DNA from: Moringa oleifera
Taxonomy: Eukaryota > Streptophyta > Magnoliopsida > Brassicales > Moringaceae
Length of the DNA stretch: 64,000 nt
NCBI GenBank assembly: GCA_021397835.1
Contig: JAJFZO010000229.1
Span: 2,046,001 to 2,110,000, forward strand
Reading direction: 5' to 3'
The notes below the pieces were generated by a model. That model made no database searches, was not told the DNA's origin, and saw nothing but the letters and a program-made list of their open reading frames with translations. The translations under genes were made by a program, and so were the position numbers. Shown one piece after another: positions 49,628 through 61,320 of this stretch. Positions within the stretch are counted from its first letter, which is position 1; each line of letters begins with the position of its first letter.

Positions 49628-52054
49628 ATGGGGAATTCGGGCTTCCTTTTGGCATCCTACTTTCTGTTCCATGTCTTATTTTCCCTTGCATGCCCTCAAG
49701 ATCAGAAGCAAGCCCTCCTGGAATTCAAGTATTTACTAGTTGGAGATACTGAATCTGACAACTCCATGGAAACAGATGCATCGCTTGCTGGCTTGGAAAC
49801 ATGGGTTTCCGGTTCTGATTGTTGTCAGTGGGACCTGGTAAGATGCCATGCTCGCTCGTATTCGGAAGAGGTAACAGGCCTCGATCTTTATGGTCTTATT
49901 CCTTTGGTGGCGATGGATACTGTTGTGACTTCAGATGTTCTGAAGCCAATCTTCGGTATCAGATCTCTCATGTTTCTTGATATTTCATCCAATTCTATAC
50001 AAGGTGAAATTCCAGGAGCCGGTTTTGCCAATTTATCGAGGCTAGTGTATCTTGACATGAGGGATAATAACTTCAATGGTTCAGTTCCTCCTCAGCTATT
50101 CAAATTGAGGCATCTGGAATACTTGGATCTGAGTAGTAATTCTATTGAAGGGACCTTGACTAGCAGTGTGGCAGACCTTAAGAATTTGGAACAACTGAAC
50201 CTGGATGAGAATTTCCTTATTGGAGAGATCCCTGAAGAGACAGGAAACCTGACTGAACTGAGAAAGTTGTCACTCCGCCAGAACAAGTTTTCGGGTAAGA
50301 TTCCATTATCACTGCTGCAACTGTCAAAGCTTGAAACACTGGACCTGCAAAACAATTCTTTGTCCATGGAGATTCCAGCTCAGATTGGTAACTTGGTGAA
50401 TCTTTCAACTCTGGCCTTGAGCAAGAACAATTTCTCTGGAGCAGTTGCATCATCAATTCAGAAGATGAGCAAGCTGGAAACGCTTCAGCTGGAAGATAAT
50501 ATGCTCGAAGGAGATGTACCAATCTGGTTATTCGGTCTGCAGAAGATGAAGAATTTATACCTTGGAGGAAATAGATTGACGTGGGACAATGATGCCATCA
50601 TAGTTCCCAAGTGCAAGTTATTAAAATTATCACTTCGATCATGTGGTATTAGAAGGCAGATTCCTGTCTGGCTCACCAATCAAACAGATCTTACTTTCTT
50701 GGACTTGAGTGAGAACGAACTCGAAGGCACTTTTCCCAAGTGGCTAGCTGAACTGAAAATTGGAGCTATTATCTTATCAGACAACAAGCTTTCTGGTTCT
50801 CTGCCACCAAGCCTGTTTCAATCTCTGAATTTATCTGCGCTTGCCTTGTCAAGAAACAACTTTTCTAGGGAACTACCAGAAAGCATTGGTGAAACTACTT
50901 CAGTGATGATACTCATGCTTTCTGACAACAATTTTTCTGGGCCGGTGCCAAAATCTCTCTCAAACATCTATAGGTTGTTATTGCTGTACTTATCCAGAAA
51001 TAGCTTCTCTGGTGAATTCCCAACCTTTAATCTGGAGGCATTACTGGCTTTTGTTGATATTTCTTCCAATAAATTCTCTGGTGAGGTTCCTGCAGCTTTT
51101 GGCCGGAATACAATGATGCTTTCATTAAGTCAAAATGAGTTCTCGGGTCAGTTGTCTCAAAATTTGAGCAATTTGAGCCTGCTTGAATACCTTGACCTTC
51201 ATGATAACAACATTACAGGTGAGTTTCCTCCATTTCTGTCCCAGTTGTCTTCCCTTCAAGTTCTTAATCTCCGAAACAATTCCCTTGATGGGTCAGTCTC
51301 CAATGATCTGTCAAATCTCACCAGTCTCCGGATCCTGGATCTGTCCAACAATAACCTCACTGGTGAAATACCTCACCGCCTGGGAGATCTTACAGGAACG
51401 ATAGATACTCCTCTGGTCTCATCATCATTTCCTTATCTCTTTACCTTCTCTATCGAAATCCATGATTTGATAGTAAACTGGAAGAAATCAAAACGAGGCC
51501 TCTCCAGCCGCAATCTTGATATCTATTCCTTTCTAGACCTGTCAAAGACCCGATTATCAGGAGAAATTCCGTCTTCATTAGGCAGCCTTAGAGGTCTCAA
51601 GTTACTTAACCTTTCTTACAATGGACTTTCGGGAAACATTCCCAAGAGTTTCGGCGATCTGCAGAGCCTAGAGGCCCTGGATTTGTCACACAACAACCTT
51701 TCTGGGGAAATACCACAAACATTTGCCAGGCTTCAAGCTCTAAACACCTTGGACTTGAGCAATAACAAGCTCTCTGGTCAAATTCCAGATGGTCCTCAAC
51801 TGGACAAACTGAATGATCCAAACATCTATGCTAACAACAGTGGACTGTGCGGTGAGCAGATTCAGATGCCCTGTCAAGTTGATCTTCAACAGCCTGAGCT
51901 ACAGGAGAAAAATAAAAAGGATGAGTTGTTTTCATGGGAAGCTGCCGGGATTGGTTACCCTATTGGTTTCTTGTCTGCAACAGCAGTCATGTATGTCATT
52001 GGTTACTTCAACTTCAGACCAACACGCCGTGAGCCACAACGAATTGGGAGGTAA
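49628..52054 (+). CDS. LRR receptor-like protein, intact (808 residues)
   Basis: Plasma-membrane receptor-like protein without a kinase; this family senses extracellular ligands and signals through partner kinases such as SOBIR1. It is one uninterrupted exon. Signal peptide is about 1-21. The LRR N-cap has Cys22, Cys65-Cys66 and Cys73 (CCQWDLVRC). About 25 LRRs of the plant type (LxxLxLxxNxLxGxIP) follow. A non-LRR island lies at about 590-630 (NWKKSKRGLSSRNLD), then four more LRRs. The Cys-bearing C-cap is SGLCGEQIQMPC. An acidic juxtamembrane segment precedes a membrane helix at about 771-793 containing GxxxG (GYPIG), and the tail is short and basic. The ATG at 49628 directly precedes the signal peptide. 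It is the leftmost member of a same-strand cluster of related genes. Confidence 0.93.
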   Translation: MGNSGFLLASYFLFHVLFSLACPQDQKQALLEFKYLLVGDTESDNSMETDASLAGLETWVSGSDCCQWDLVRCHARSYSEEVTGLDLYGLIPLVAMDTVVTSDVLKPIFGIRSLMFLDISSNSIQGEIPGAGFANLSRLVYLDMRDNNFNGSVPPQLFKLRHLEYLDLSSNSIEGTLTSSVADLKNLEQLNLDENFLIGEIPEETGNLTELRKLSLRQNKFSGKIPLSLLQLSKLETLDLQNNSLSMEIPAQIGNLVNLSTLALSKNNFSGAVASSIQKMSKLETLQLEDNMLEGDVPIWLFGLQKMKNLYLGGNRLTWDNDAIIVPKCKLLKLSLRSCGIRRQIPVWLTNQTDLTFLDLSENELEGTFPKWLAELKIGAIILSDNKLSGSLPPSLFQSLNLSALALSRNNFSRELPESIGETTSVMILMLSDNNFSGPVPKSLSNIYRLLLLYLSRNSFSGEFPTFNLEALLAFVDISSNKFSGEVPAAFGRNTMMLSLSQNEFSGQLSQNLSNLSLLEYLDLHDNNITGEFPPFLSQLSSLQVLNLRNNSLDGSVSNDLSNLTSLRILDLSNNNLTGEIPHRLGDLTGTIDTPLVSSSFPYLFTFSIEIHDLIVNWKKSKRGLSSRNLDIYSFLDLSKTRLSGEIPSSLGSLRGLKLLNLSYNGLSGNIPKSFGDLQSLEALDLSHNNLSGEIPQTFARLQALNTLDLSNNKLSGQIPDGPQLDKLNDPNIYANNSGLCGEQIQMPCQVDLQQPELQEKNKKDELFSWEAAGIGYPIGFLSATAVMYVIGYFNFRPTRREPQRIGR

Positions 52055-53634
52055 TGAACATGCTCTCCTTTGTCTTGGATCTTAAGATGGCAAGAATCCT
52101 GATTTTCTTAAAGGATATATTAATGTAAAACTGCTCACTATCTCTTTCTCTCATTCAAACAATATAATGGATCTCTGAGGCATATAACTCCATGATTGAA
52201 TGGAAAGCTCCTGCCTGAGGGAAGCTCAAGAGTAAGAAAAGGATCAAGCCTTAACTTCTCATCTCACATTCTATTTGCATCCCAGAATCTCAGTTACATG
52301 ACACTTCTCACTACGTTTTTTAATTTATTTTCTGAGAAAACTTCATATCAGAAGCTTGATTTGTTAAGAGAGCTGGAAATAAAATGGGTTTTGGATTTAA
52401 TTGAACAGAAAACAGGCATCAGGAGGAGATAGTAAAATCTTACTGAGGAAATGCCTTGAGAGCATGTAGTAAGTGATAGAAACATTATGAAATGGCAAAA
52501 GATCATTGCTTGTTCCCTAAATGGATATCTGATATAAGATCACTCAAACAATTCAGTTAATATCACTAATTTATACTCTTTATTTCATAACACAAACTAA
52601 ATATAAAATTACTTTAATTAAAATATATTTCGAGCAATAATTCTTTAATTAATATATACGTATATATATTTTTAAAATTTAAAAATATAAGAAAAGATTT
52701 GAACAAAATTTTGCATCAAACTAAACTAATTTTTAGTTGAAATCGAAATATAATGATTTAAAGTTTAAATTCTTTTTTCCCCTTAATTCTGAATTAGTAG
52801 TTTGGAATTGAAATCAAATTAGATATAAACTGTGATCATTTTTAATTCGATTAATTTAAACACATTAAATAAAATAAATTGAACACAAACCATATGATCA
52901 AATTAACCATGGAGATGTGTTTTGACTTGTCAAGCTCAAAATCTCATAAAATAATCTTTTTGGAAGCTTTTTTTTTTTTCAAAATTTTCATAAATAACTT
53001 GAAAAAAATGAAAAAAAAAGTCTGTTTGTGAACCTAAAGTTCATGATATAAAAGAAGTTAAAGTATCTTTTATAATCTCTTGTTGATAATTTTCTGAGAA
53101 GAAAATAGTGATTTGAATATCCATAATCCAAACTCCACTGGTTCAAGACAATATCCGTAACATCAAGAGTACAAGGCCATGCTTCAATCAATCACTGATA
53201 AAGCATCTCGAGAGGCAGCTTTCTCATTTCGGGCGTTTCTTCAGGGAGACTAGACCACCCATGTGGCCAGGTTCCCTTCACACAGAAAAAGTAATACCCA
53301 CCTGCTAAAATCATTGAACTTCAACAATGGCAGCTTCAGTGGAAAAAATGCCAAGGGGGAGCAAACAAATAAGTGAGCATGACGTGATCAAGAGTTGAGA
53401 GTATTTCGTCAGAGTTCCGGGCTCAGGCATTTTGTCAAATTCAATATATACCAAGTGAACGAAAAATAACAAAATGGTCTTGAATTGGATCTCTCCATTA
53501 TAACATTCAAAGTATCTGTATGCTAGGAATGATAAGATTTTTCTAAAACAGCCAGAGTAATAGATTAGGTGTGTATTTGACTGGAGTATACAAGATTATA
53601 CACTCTTGTCTTCCTTCAAGCAGTTTCCACAAAT
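52055..53634. other. Spacer between RLP genes
   Basis: This includes the 3' UTR of the intact RLP gene, then AT-rich DNA at about 52550-52990. No gene is recognised. The frame at 52196-52432 is rich in Ser and Leu but carries no LRR motif. Confidence 0.6.
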
Positions 53635-55996
53635 TTGGTAAATTTTACAGAAAGTGCATCAAGCTGGGTTGGGAAGGGAGCAGAGAAGGCAGAGTGGCCG
53701 ATAGTGTGCAAAGTAAGCCCATTCATAGTGTCACTGCTCATATGCTTGATGATGATGACCTCGTTTAGCCCTTCTCTTGGTTGCCCTCAGCATCAGATGG
53801 AAGCCCTCCTCCATTTCAAGCGACTGTTAGTGGGAGAAGGCTCCATGGACGCATTGCTTGCTGGGTTAACCGTCGCTGTTAGTGGAAGGGTGTGACTTGC
53901 AGTCCCACTTTTCAGCTGGTGAGTGCTCTTCATCCCAACTCTGTTGTCTCTTCCGGCACTTCTGATATTGTGACGCCAATCTTTCAGTTAGAAACACTAC
54001 TGCGGCTTGATATATCTGATAATTTGATATGGGGTAAGATTTCGAGACTTGGGTTTGCAAAATTAACTGAACATCTAAACATTTCTCGGAACAACTTTTT
54101 GGGTCAATTGATCCTGGGTTGTTCCGTCTGAGGAATTTAGAGTTTCTTGACCTTGGCTTGAATTTGATTGAGGGGAAGTTAAGCAGTGAACTGGGAAACC
54201 TTAGGAATCTGAAGCTGTTGTACTTGCATTACAATGATTTGCATGGGGAGATCCCTATGGAGATTAGGAACCTCACTGAATTGCGGGAGTTGTCTGTCCA
54301 TCTGAACAGATTCTCTGGAGGAATTCCAGGGTCAGTGGTGCATATGAGTGAGCTAAAGTACTTGATTTGCGAGATAATCTTCTGTCCAAGGAGATCCCAA
54401 CTGACATTGGGAACTTGTTAAATGTTTCAGAACTGAGACTAAGTGGGAATCAACTGAGAGGTGGGATCCCAACTTTGATTCAAAAGATGAACAATTTGGA
54501 AACACTTGAGCGGCAGAAAAATTTGCTGTCTGGCGAGATACCGACATGTTTGTTTAGTTTAAAGAATCTAAAGATTCTGAATCTTGGGAAAAACAAGCTT
54601 ACTTAGAAATATAAGCATAGCTCCCAAAAGCATGTTTTTCTTACTTGTCTTTGAGGTCCTGCAACGCTTCAGGGCATATCCCAACTTGGCTTAAAAGTCA
54701 AATCAATCTTAAGTTTCTGAACTTGGATCAAAATAGACTTGAAGGGGCAATTCCTGATTGGCTTGCTCAACTACATCTTGAGGTAATAAGTCTACATGAC
54801 AACAAGTTCGCAGGCTCTCTGCCTGCTGGCTTGTTTCAATCTCGAAAGTTAAGATACCTTGATGTATCAAGGAACAATTTATCAGGGCAATTACCTGACA
54901 ACATCAGTGGCACTGCTGGAATAGCAGCACTTAAATTGTATGGAAACAGTCTTTCTGGGCCAGTGCCAAAATCCATCTCAAACCTTCTGTCAGCTCTACC
55001 AAGTTGATCTTTCCTTCAATCGATTCTCCAGAGAAATGCCTGTTACGTTTGGGCAAGAGATGTCACTGCTTGCTCTAAGCCAAAATGGGTTCATGGGTCA
55101 CTTACCCCAGAATTTAACTTGCTTGAGTCAGCTTACGCACCTTGCTCCCTATGACATTTCATAGGAGACATTCCAGCATTTCTTTGGCAGATGTCCTCTC
55201 TTTGTTTCTAAATCTTAGAAATAATTTTCTTAGAGGGTTAATCCCATGCCATCTGTCAAACCTTACTAATCTTCAGAGCCTTGATCTCTCTGACAATAAC
55301 TTTGATGGACAAATTCCTTCTTCCTTTGGAAGTCTTACTGCCATGATTAATAGGCCGAAAAGAAATGTGACTTTTCTTGCCGTAGCTGAAAACCTAAATT
55401 TCTTCATACACCATGGCTTAGAAGTGTATTGGAAGAAGTTCAAGAGAGATGTCCCTGGTAAAAATCTGAACTTATATGCCTTGTTGGACCTGCCAAGTAA
55501 CCGATTATCAGGTGAAATTCCAGTTACTTTAGGCCATCTAAAATTTCTAAATGTTTTAAATCTTTCACACAACCAGCTCTCAGGCAACATACCTGAGACT
55601 ATCGGTGATTTGAAGAGTATGGAGGTCTTGAACTTGTCCGATAACAACCTTACTGGTGAAATACCACAGACTTTCCCAAAGCTGCAACAACCGAGCAACT
55701 TGGACTTGAGCAACAATAAACTTTCAGGTCATATACCACACGGTACTCAAATGGACAGGTTGAATGATCCAAATGATTATGCCAACAACAATGGATTGTG
55801 TGGGTCACAAATTCAAGTACCATGTGAGGAAGCATCAGTACAGGTGAAGCCAGAGGAAAATGAGAGCACAGAGACATGGTTTTCATGGGAAACAGCTGGG
55901 ATTGGATTTCCTGCTGGGTTTGTTGCGATTGTTCTGGTTGCTTATGCCATTGTTTTTTTTTCACATTGCACCATGAACAAGATCATAGTAAGTTAA
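53635..55996 (+). pseudogene. LRR receptor-like protein pseudogene, full-length but broken
   Basis: Related to both intact neighbours over its whole length. It has a signal-peptide-like stretch without a good ATG (SPFIVSLLICLMMMTS) and GCPQHQMEALLHFKRLL at about 53778. It then changes frame repeatedly. The N-cap Cys-Cys-x-Trp pair is lost near 53880. Further shifts occur near 54115, 54365, 55000 and 55150, and an in-frame stop lies at about 54604-54606 after NLGKNKLT. The last 280 codons, from about 55200, are open. They contain the island (VYWKKFKRDVPGKNLNLY), LRRs, the C-cap NGLCGSQIQVPC and a membrane helix with GFPAG. At least five separate lesions make a functional product unlikely. Confidence 0.9.
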
Positions 55997-57978
55997 GACA
56001 GGTGAACTCTTTGCAACACTTCATCATTTCCATAATGCTAGCTCTCTTCAAAGAGTTGAACCTTTGTCATAATGGAGCAATGGTTTTTGGATGTACTCAC
56101 TTTCTTTTATTTTTTTTTTCTTTCTCCTGTTTTGAAATAAGCTGTAATATAAAGAATAGCAGTAGCAAATAGCTTCTACTTTTATTTCTCATTTGTAAAT
56201 ATACATTAGTAAATTTTTTTCCCTTGGTAAAACGAATAAGATTTTGTTCTATCACTTTTTCCCTGGTCCTCACAATAAACTAGCAGAATTGCTTCTTGAT
56301 TTGTTGCCCTGTCTGGGGAAACTCAAAAGTGTAATCCAGCATGCAGGACAATTCTCTTTTGCATTCATCTTGAGTCTTCCAAGGTATGTCCTGCTGCATC
56401 TGCAAAATACTAGCTGCAATATGTGAACTAGTCCAAATGGTCATTTTTTTTCTTCTCGATTTGCAGGGCTGCAGCTTCATGTATCAAAGCAATTTCCGGC
56501 TTCTTTTTGCTGAAGGAATCCATCATAACAGAACCATCGTTATCCATAATTGTCCTTCCAGAAGCTTCTCTGTGTTTAGCACCTAATAACCTCTTGATCG
56601 GTAAGCCTCTTCAACTGTGTTGAAACTGTGCCAGTTGTTAAAGAATTCTCTGATGATTGGATTATCCTTTACACTCATTTTCTTAGAAATCTCATTGCAT
56701 GAACGTTGCTTGCCTCTGATTTTACAACCAAGGAAAGTTATGTATGATTTGATGGAAGTTGAGGTAATAGAACTTCTTAAAAGTTTGTGAGGACTAATGT
56801 TATCTCTCTAAGAATCCTAACTTTAAAGACAAATATGCCTTATAAGAACAAAACAAAACTATGTAATGATGCAGATAGAAGAAAAAGAAAGAAAAGAATT
56901 TTCCAGTCAGTAGATATATGGATAACTGAGGAATTGAACTGAATTTAGATTGTAGTAAGTGAGGAATTGGGTGATATTTATTGGATAAGCTGAAACTAGA
57001 AGCCTCATATCTGGAGAATGTCATATTCCACTCTATTTCCAAAAGTCTTTCTGTCTTTTTTTAAAAATATATTGGCAAGACAACATTTACACCTTAATTC
57101 AACGCTACCCTTCCAGTCCATCCTTCCATGAACCCAAAAGTTGGTATGACCTTTGACTGCTCATCTCTGCTTTAAATTGCTTATATGTCTGAAATGTGAA
57201 AGAGAGAATTTCACGGTGGCATGGGAATCTAAGCTGCCATGGCAAACTTTTTGGAATTTCTAATGATAATCCTCACAAACATAGTGGGTAGACCCCAAAC
57301 ATTGTAAACCAAATAAATAATTCGAAGATAAAATATTCATATGCTTTATGAGGGAAAGAGACCCAAATAATTAAACAAAACAGCATTGGTGGTTAGGTCA
57401 AATAAATAAAGAGAAAGAATTGTTTTGTCATCACAAGATAATTTCACGGTGGCATGGGAATCTAAGCTGCCAAGCAAACTTTTTGGAATTTCTAATGATC
57501 CTCACAAACTTAGTGGGTAGACCCCAAACATCATAAACCAAATAAAGAATTCAAAGATAAAATATTCATGTGCTTTATCAGGGAAAGAGACCCAAATAAT
57601 TAAACAAAACAGCATGGTGGTTAGGTCAAATAAATAAAGAGAAAGAATTGTTTCGTCATCACCAATAAGTCTATAAAGCAATGAAAACACGTTACCAATA
57701 TGACTATAAAGCAATGAAAACACACGCAAATGCATTGACACGAAGCTCACAAGAGCACTAGCTAGTAAATATATAAAATGGTTAGTCTGATTCCCTTGTG
57801 CATCACCTGAAATTAAACTATGCTGTTTAGTTTCTTTCTTTCTTATCAGCACCATTAAACATCTTATGTACACATTCACTTTTATACAGATTGTATGACT
57901 TGGGGAGCTTAAGGGCCTTTAAGATGACAATATAAGGATGGAGCTTCTAAAGCAAAGAATGACATAGAATCAACCAAA
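55997..57978. other. Spacer and upstream region of the second intact RLP
   Basis: No gene is recognised. The stretch at about 56240-56590 has ordinary composition and several short frames but no conserved motif. The right part carries a 0.23 kb tandem duplication. Confidence 0.55.
57207..57660. repeat. Tandem duplication upstream of the second intact RLP
   Basis: About 232 bases starting at 57208 (AATTTCACGGTGGCATGGGA) are repeated from 57440. The copies differ by both substitutions and indels. The segment ends about 320 bases before the RLP start, so it may lie in the promoter. Confidence 0.92.
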
Positions 57979-60507
57979 ATGGCCAAACCCTCTTGGTTAA
58001 CAAAATTAGTTTTCATTATCCTCATCTTGATTATTGCATGTTGTTCTTCCCTTGGGTGCCCTCAACATCAGAAAGAAGTGCTCCTCCAATTCAAGCAATT
58101 GCTGCTAAGGAATTATTCAGTGGAAGCTTGGGATGCTGGCCTGCAGTCATGGAATCTCAGTTCTCATTGTTGTCTGTGGAGTCGGGTAACTTGTGAATCT
58201 CATGCAACTTCACAACAGGTGATTGCTCTTAATCTCCGCTCTGTTGTTCTTCAGTCTGATGGAGTAGATAATGTTGTGACTTCTGATATTTTGTTGCCTC
58301 TCTTCCACATTCAAACTCTTGTCTCTCTTGACATTTCCTACAATGGGATTGCTGGAAATATAGGAATTGGTTTTTCCAATTTAACTAGACTTGGGTATTT
58401 GGATATGAGAGGGAACAAATTCAAAGGGCTCATTCCTTATGAACTATTCCATCTGAGAAATTTGCAACACCTTGATCTTAGTGACAATATCTTCCAAGGG
58501 AGAATAGAAAGTGAAGTGGGCAACCTTACGAATTTGAAGGTGTTGAAATTGGGATGGAATCAATTAGATGGTGTGATTCCAGCGGAGATTGGAAACCTCA
58601 CTGCATTGCAAGAGTTATCACTTTCTGAGAATCATTTACATGGGGAGATACCAGTGAAAATAACAAATCTTACTGCATTGCAAGTGTTATCCCTTTCTGG
58701 GAATCATTTACATGGAGAGATACCGATGGAGATAACAAACCTCACTGCACTTCAAGTGTTAGAACTGTACAATAATTCTTTCTCTGGAAAAATTCCATTG
58801 GAGTCATTGTTATCAATGAAAGAACTACTCTTCTTAGATTTGGGGAAAAATAATTTTACCACGGAGATTCCTGCTGAGATCCCAGTATCTGTTCGAAGGA
58901 CAAGCAAGTTGAATACACTTCATCTTGATGACAATTTGCTTTTTGGTGAGATTCCAACATGGTTGTTTAGCTTACCAAATATAAGATATTTGAATCTTGA
59001 GGGAAACAAACTTGGTTGGAAAAATGTGAGCACAATTTCTAAAAGCACCTTAGTTTACCTGTTGGTGAGATCTTGCAATCTTTCTGGACAAATTCCACGT
59101 TGGCTTTCAAACCAAACTAATCTTCAGTATCTAGATTTGAGCCGGAATAACTTTGAAGGGTTATTTCCACAATGGCTTGCTGAACTAGATCTCGAATCAT
59201 TATATTTGTCGGACAATAAGCTTTCAGGTTTTTTACCACCCCGATTATTTCAATCTCAAAAGTTAACATGTCTTTCTTTGTCTGGAAACAATTTTTCAGG
59301 ACAACTTCCTGAACGCATTGATTTGGCCAAAAACCTAGAATATCTCAACTTGTCACGAAACTGTTTTTCAGGTCCTGTGCCAAAGTCCATCTCAAACATT
59401 CATGGCTTGTTCATGGTTGACTTATCGAGAAACAAATTCTATGGTAGTGAGTTTCCTACTTTTGCACTTAAGGCAAACTTAGCATATGCTGACTTTTCCT
59501 ACAACAAACTTTCTGGTGGGGTTCCTTGTTCTTTTTCCGAGAGCATATCAGTCCTAATATTGAGTCATAACGAATTCACGGGTCACTTGCCTAAAAATCT
59601 TACCAAATTGAGGCGACTTTTCTTTCTTGATCTCCAGAGCAATAAAGTTACTGGAGAAATTCCAACCTTTCTTTTCCAGACTTCTTCTCTTCGAGTTCTA
59701 AATCTTAGAAATAACTCTTTCATAGGGATGATTCCACATGAGATGTCAAATCTTATTAATCTTCAAATTCTTGATCTCTCTAACAATCGTCTCCAGGGAC
59801 CAATCCCTCCTTCCATTAGAAATTTTTCTGGAATGATCAATAAACCTGAACCAGTCTCTTGGTTTGGCTTCTCTGGTGACAAGAGTTTTATGGCACAACA
59901 AGACTTGGAAGTGGTCTGGAAGAAATTCATTCGAGTTTTGCCAGGGAAGAACCTCCACATGTATACCTTGCTAGACCTATCAAATAACCAATTATCAGGT
60001 AAAATTCCAGCCACCCTAAGTCATCTGGAAAATTTGAAGGCATTAAACTTATCACATAACAAGCTCTCAGGAAATATTCCGATGAATTTTGGTGATCTGA
60101 AAAGTTTAGAAAGTCTAGACTTGTCACACAATAGTCTCTCTGGTCATATACCTCAAACATTTGGTAAGCTGCTAGAAATGACTATGTTGGATTTGAGCAA
60201 CAATAAGCTTACAGGCCAAATTCCAGAAGGCCCTCAGATGAACAGATTGAATGATCCAGCTTCTTATGCCAACAACAGTGGCTTATGTGGACTGCAAATT
60301 CAAGTACAGTGTAAAGAATGGTCTCTGCAGGAAATGCCAGAGGAAGATGAAGGTGAAGAAGCATGGTTTTCATGGAAAATGGCAGCCATCGGGGCAGCAT
60401 CTGGATATCTTGTTGGTTTCTTTCCTGTGGTCTTTGTTAAATATTCCAGGGGTTTTTTTAAAATGGAACGACAACCTCATAGGAGGCATCATGCTAGGAA
60501 AAGGTGA
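57979..60507 (+). CDS. LRR receptor-like protein, intact (842 residues)
   Basis: Same class as the first RLP: extracellular LRR receptor without a kinase, probably working with a SOBIR1-type partner. Single exon. Signal peptide is about 1-26 (LVFIILILIIACCSS). The N-cap has Cys27, Cys64-Cys65 and Cys72. Two nearly identical LRRs at about 205-255 (NLTALQ followed by LSLSxNHLHGEIP) point to a recent internal repeat duplication. An island lies at about 620-660 (VVWKKFIRVLPGKNLHMY), then the last LRRs, the C-cap SGLCGLQIQVQC and an acidic segment. The membrane helix at about 797-820 carries GAASGYLVG, a double GxxxG pattern. The tail is very basic (RQPHRRHHARKR). The ATG at 57979 directly precedes the signal peptide. 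Confidence 0.93.
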   Translation: MAKPSWLTKLVFIILILIIACCSSLGCPQHQKEVLLQFKQLLLRNYSVEAWDAGLQSWNLSSHCCLWSRVTCESHATSQQVIALNLRSVVLQSDGVDNVVTSDILLPLFHIQTLVSLDISYNGIAGNIGIGFSNLTRLGYLDMRGNKFKGLIPYELFHLRNLQHLDLSDNIFQGRIESEVGNLTNLKVLKLGWNQLDGVIPAEIGNLTALQELSLSENHLHGEIPVKITNLTALQVLSLSGNHLHGEIPMEITNLTALQVLELYNNSFSGKIPLESLLSMKELLFLDLGKNNFTTEIPAEIPVSVRRTSKLNTLHLDDNLLFGEIPTWLFSLPNIRYLNLEGNKLGWKNVSTISKSTLVYLLVRSCNLSGQIPRWLSNQTNLQYLDLSRNNFEGLFPQWLAELDLESLYLSDNKLSGFLPPRLFQSQKLTCLSLSGNNFSGQLPERIDLAKNLEYLNLSRNCFSGPVPKSISNIHGLFMVDLSRNKFYGSEFPTFALKANLAYADFSYNKLSGGVPCSFSESISVLILSHNEFTGHLPKNLTKLRRLFFLDLQSNKVTGEIPTFLFQTSSLRVLNLRNNSFIGMIPHEMSNLINLQILDLSNNRLQGPIPPSIRNFSGMINKPEPVSWFGFSGDKSFMAQQDLEVVWKKFIRVLPGKNLHMYTLLDLSNNQLSGKIPATLSHLENLKALNLSHNKLSGNIPMNFGDLKSLESLDLSHNSLSGHIPQTFGKLLEMTMLDLSNNKLTGQIPEGPQMNRLNDPASYANNSGLCGLQIQVQCKEWSLQEMPEEDEGEEAWFSWKMAAIGAASGYLVGFFPVVFVKYSRGFFKMERQPHRRHHARKR

Positions 60508-60739
60508 ATATGTTCTCTCTAATTATCATTTTCCATAATCTTAATGTACTCAGTTACATTTGCCATATTGCACCTCATCTTTGAAATACTAAATGAGTGC
60601 AAACCAGAGGTTCCAGGATACAGAAACACCTCTTTCTTTTTGGAAATTGCGCTGCCTTGATTATAACTCCAGAATTCGGCTCAAATCCTGGAAAACAGGT
60701 TTTCTTTATGCCTGATTTGAACTGTTATGGAAGAGATTA

Positions 60740-61010
60740 AAGCATGATCCCTCTCCAGGATCAAATCATCTGTGAAATTTCCATCACTTTTAGGCCACTT
60801 GAAAATTCTGGAATTATTAAAAGTATTACCCTACAAAATCTCCAGCAACGTGCAAGTTTTGGTGACTTGGAAAGCATAGAGAGCCTGGACTTTTCACATA
60901 ATCAGCTCTCTATACTTGCAACCAGAAGCAGCTAGCTGCACAGCTCAGGGGACTGAAATTGAGTAATAGCAAGCTCTCTGGTCTGATTCCATAATCTCCT
61001 CAAATGAACG
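60740..61010 (+). pseudogene. RLP remnant, C-terminal LRRs only
   Basis: Short LRR-derived pieces in shifting frames: the equivalent of GHLENL at about 60794, GDLESIESLDFSHNQLS at about 60862-60912 and SNSKLSGLIP at about 60960. These match the last LRRs of the neighbouring RLP genes. No start, N-cap or membrane segment is present. Confidence 0.75.
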
Positions 61011-61320
61011 CGTTCCATGATTATAAAGGATGATTAACACGTTCAAGAGATGTAATCTTTGAAGATACATTTTACCTTTTTAATTAATAATTTCAACATA
61101 GCAATCATAAAAATCATGTAGATCAATTTCATAATATTTATTTAATTAATAGGATTAGAAAAGCTACAATCAAATACAAAGAAATGACACCTTAACAAAT
61201 TTTTTTTACATATTTTTAACAATCTTAGAGTGGACTGTGACAAAATTCATAGACATAGAACATTCATATGCTTCATGTGGGAAAGAAGGTAAAATAATTA
61301 AACAAAATAAAGTAATCTGT

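Noticed and set aside
49628..60507. Receptor-like kinases
   Set aside because: Both intact LRR proteins end 15 to 22 residues after the membrane helix; no kinase domain follows in any frame, so they are receptor-like proteins.
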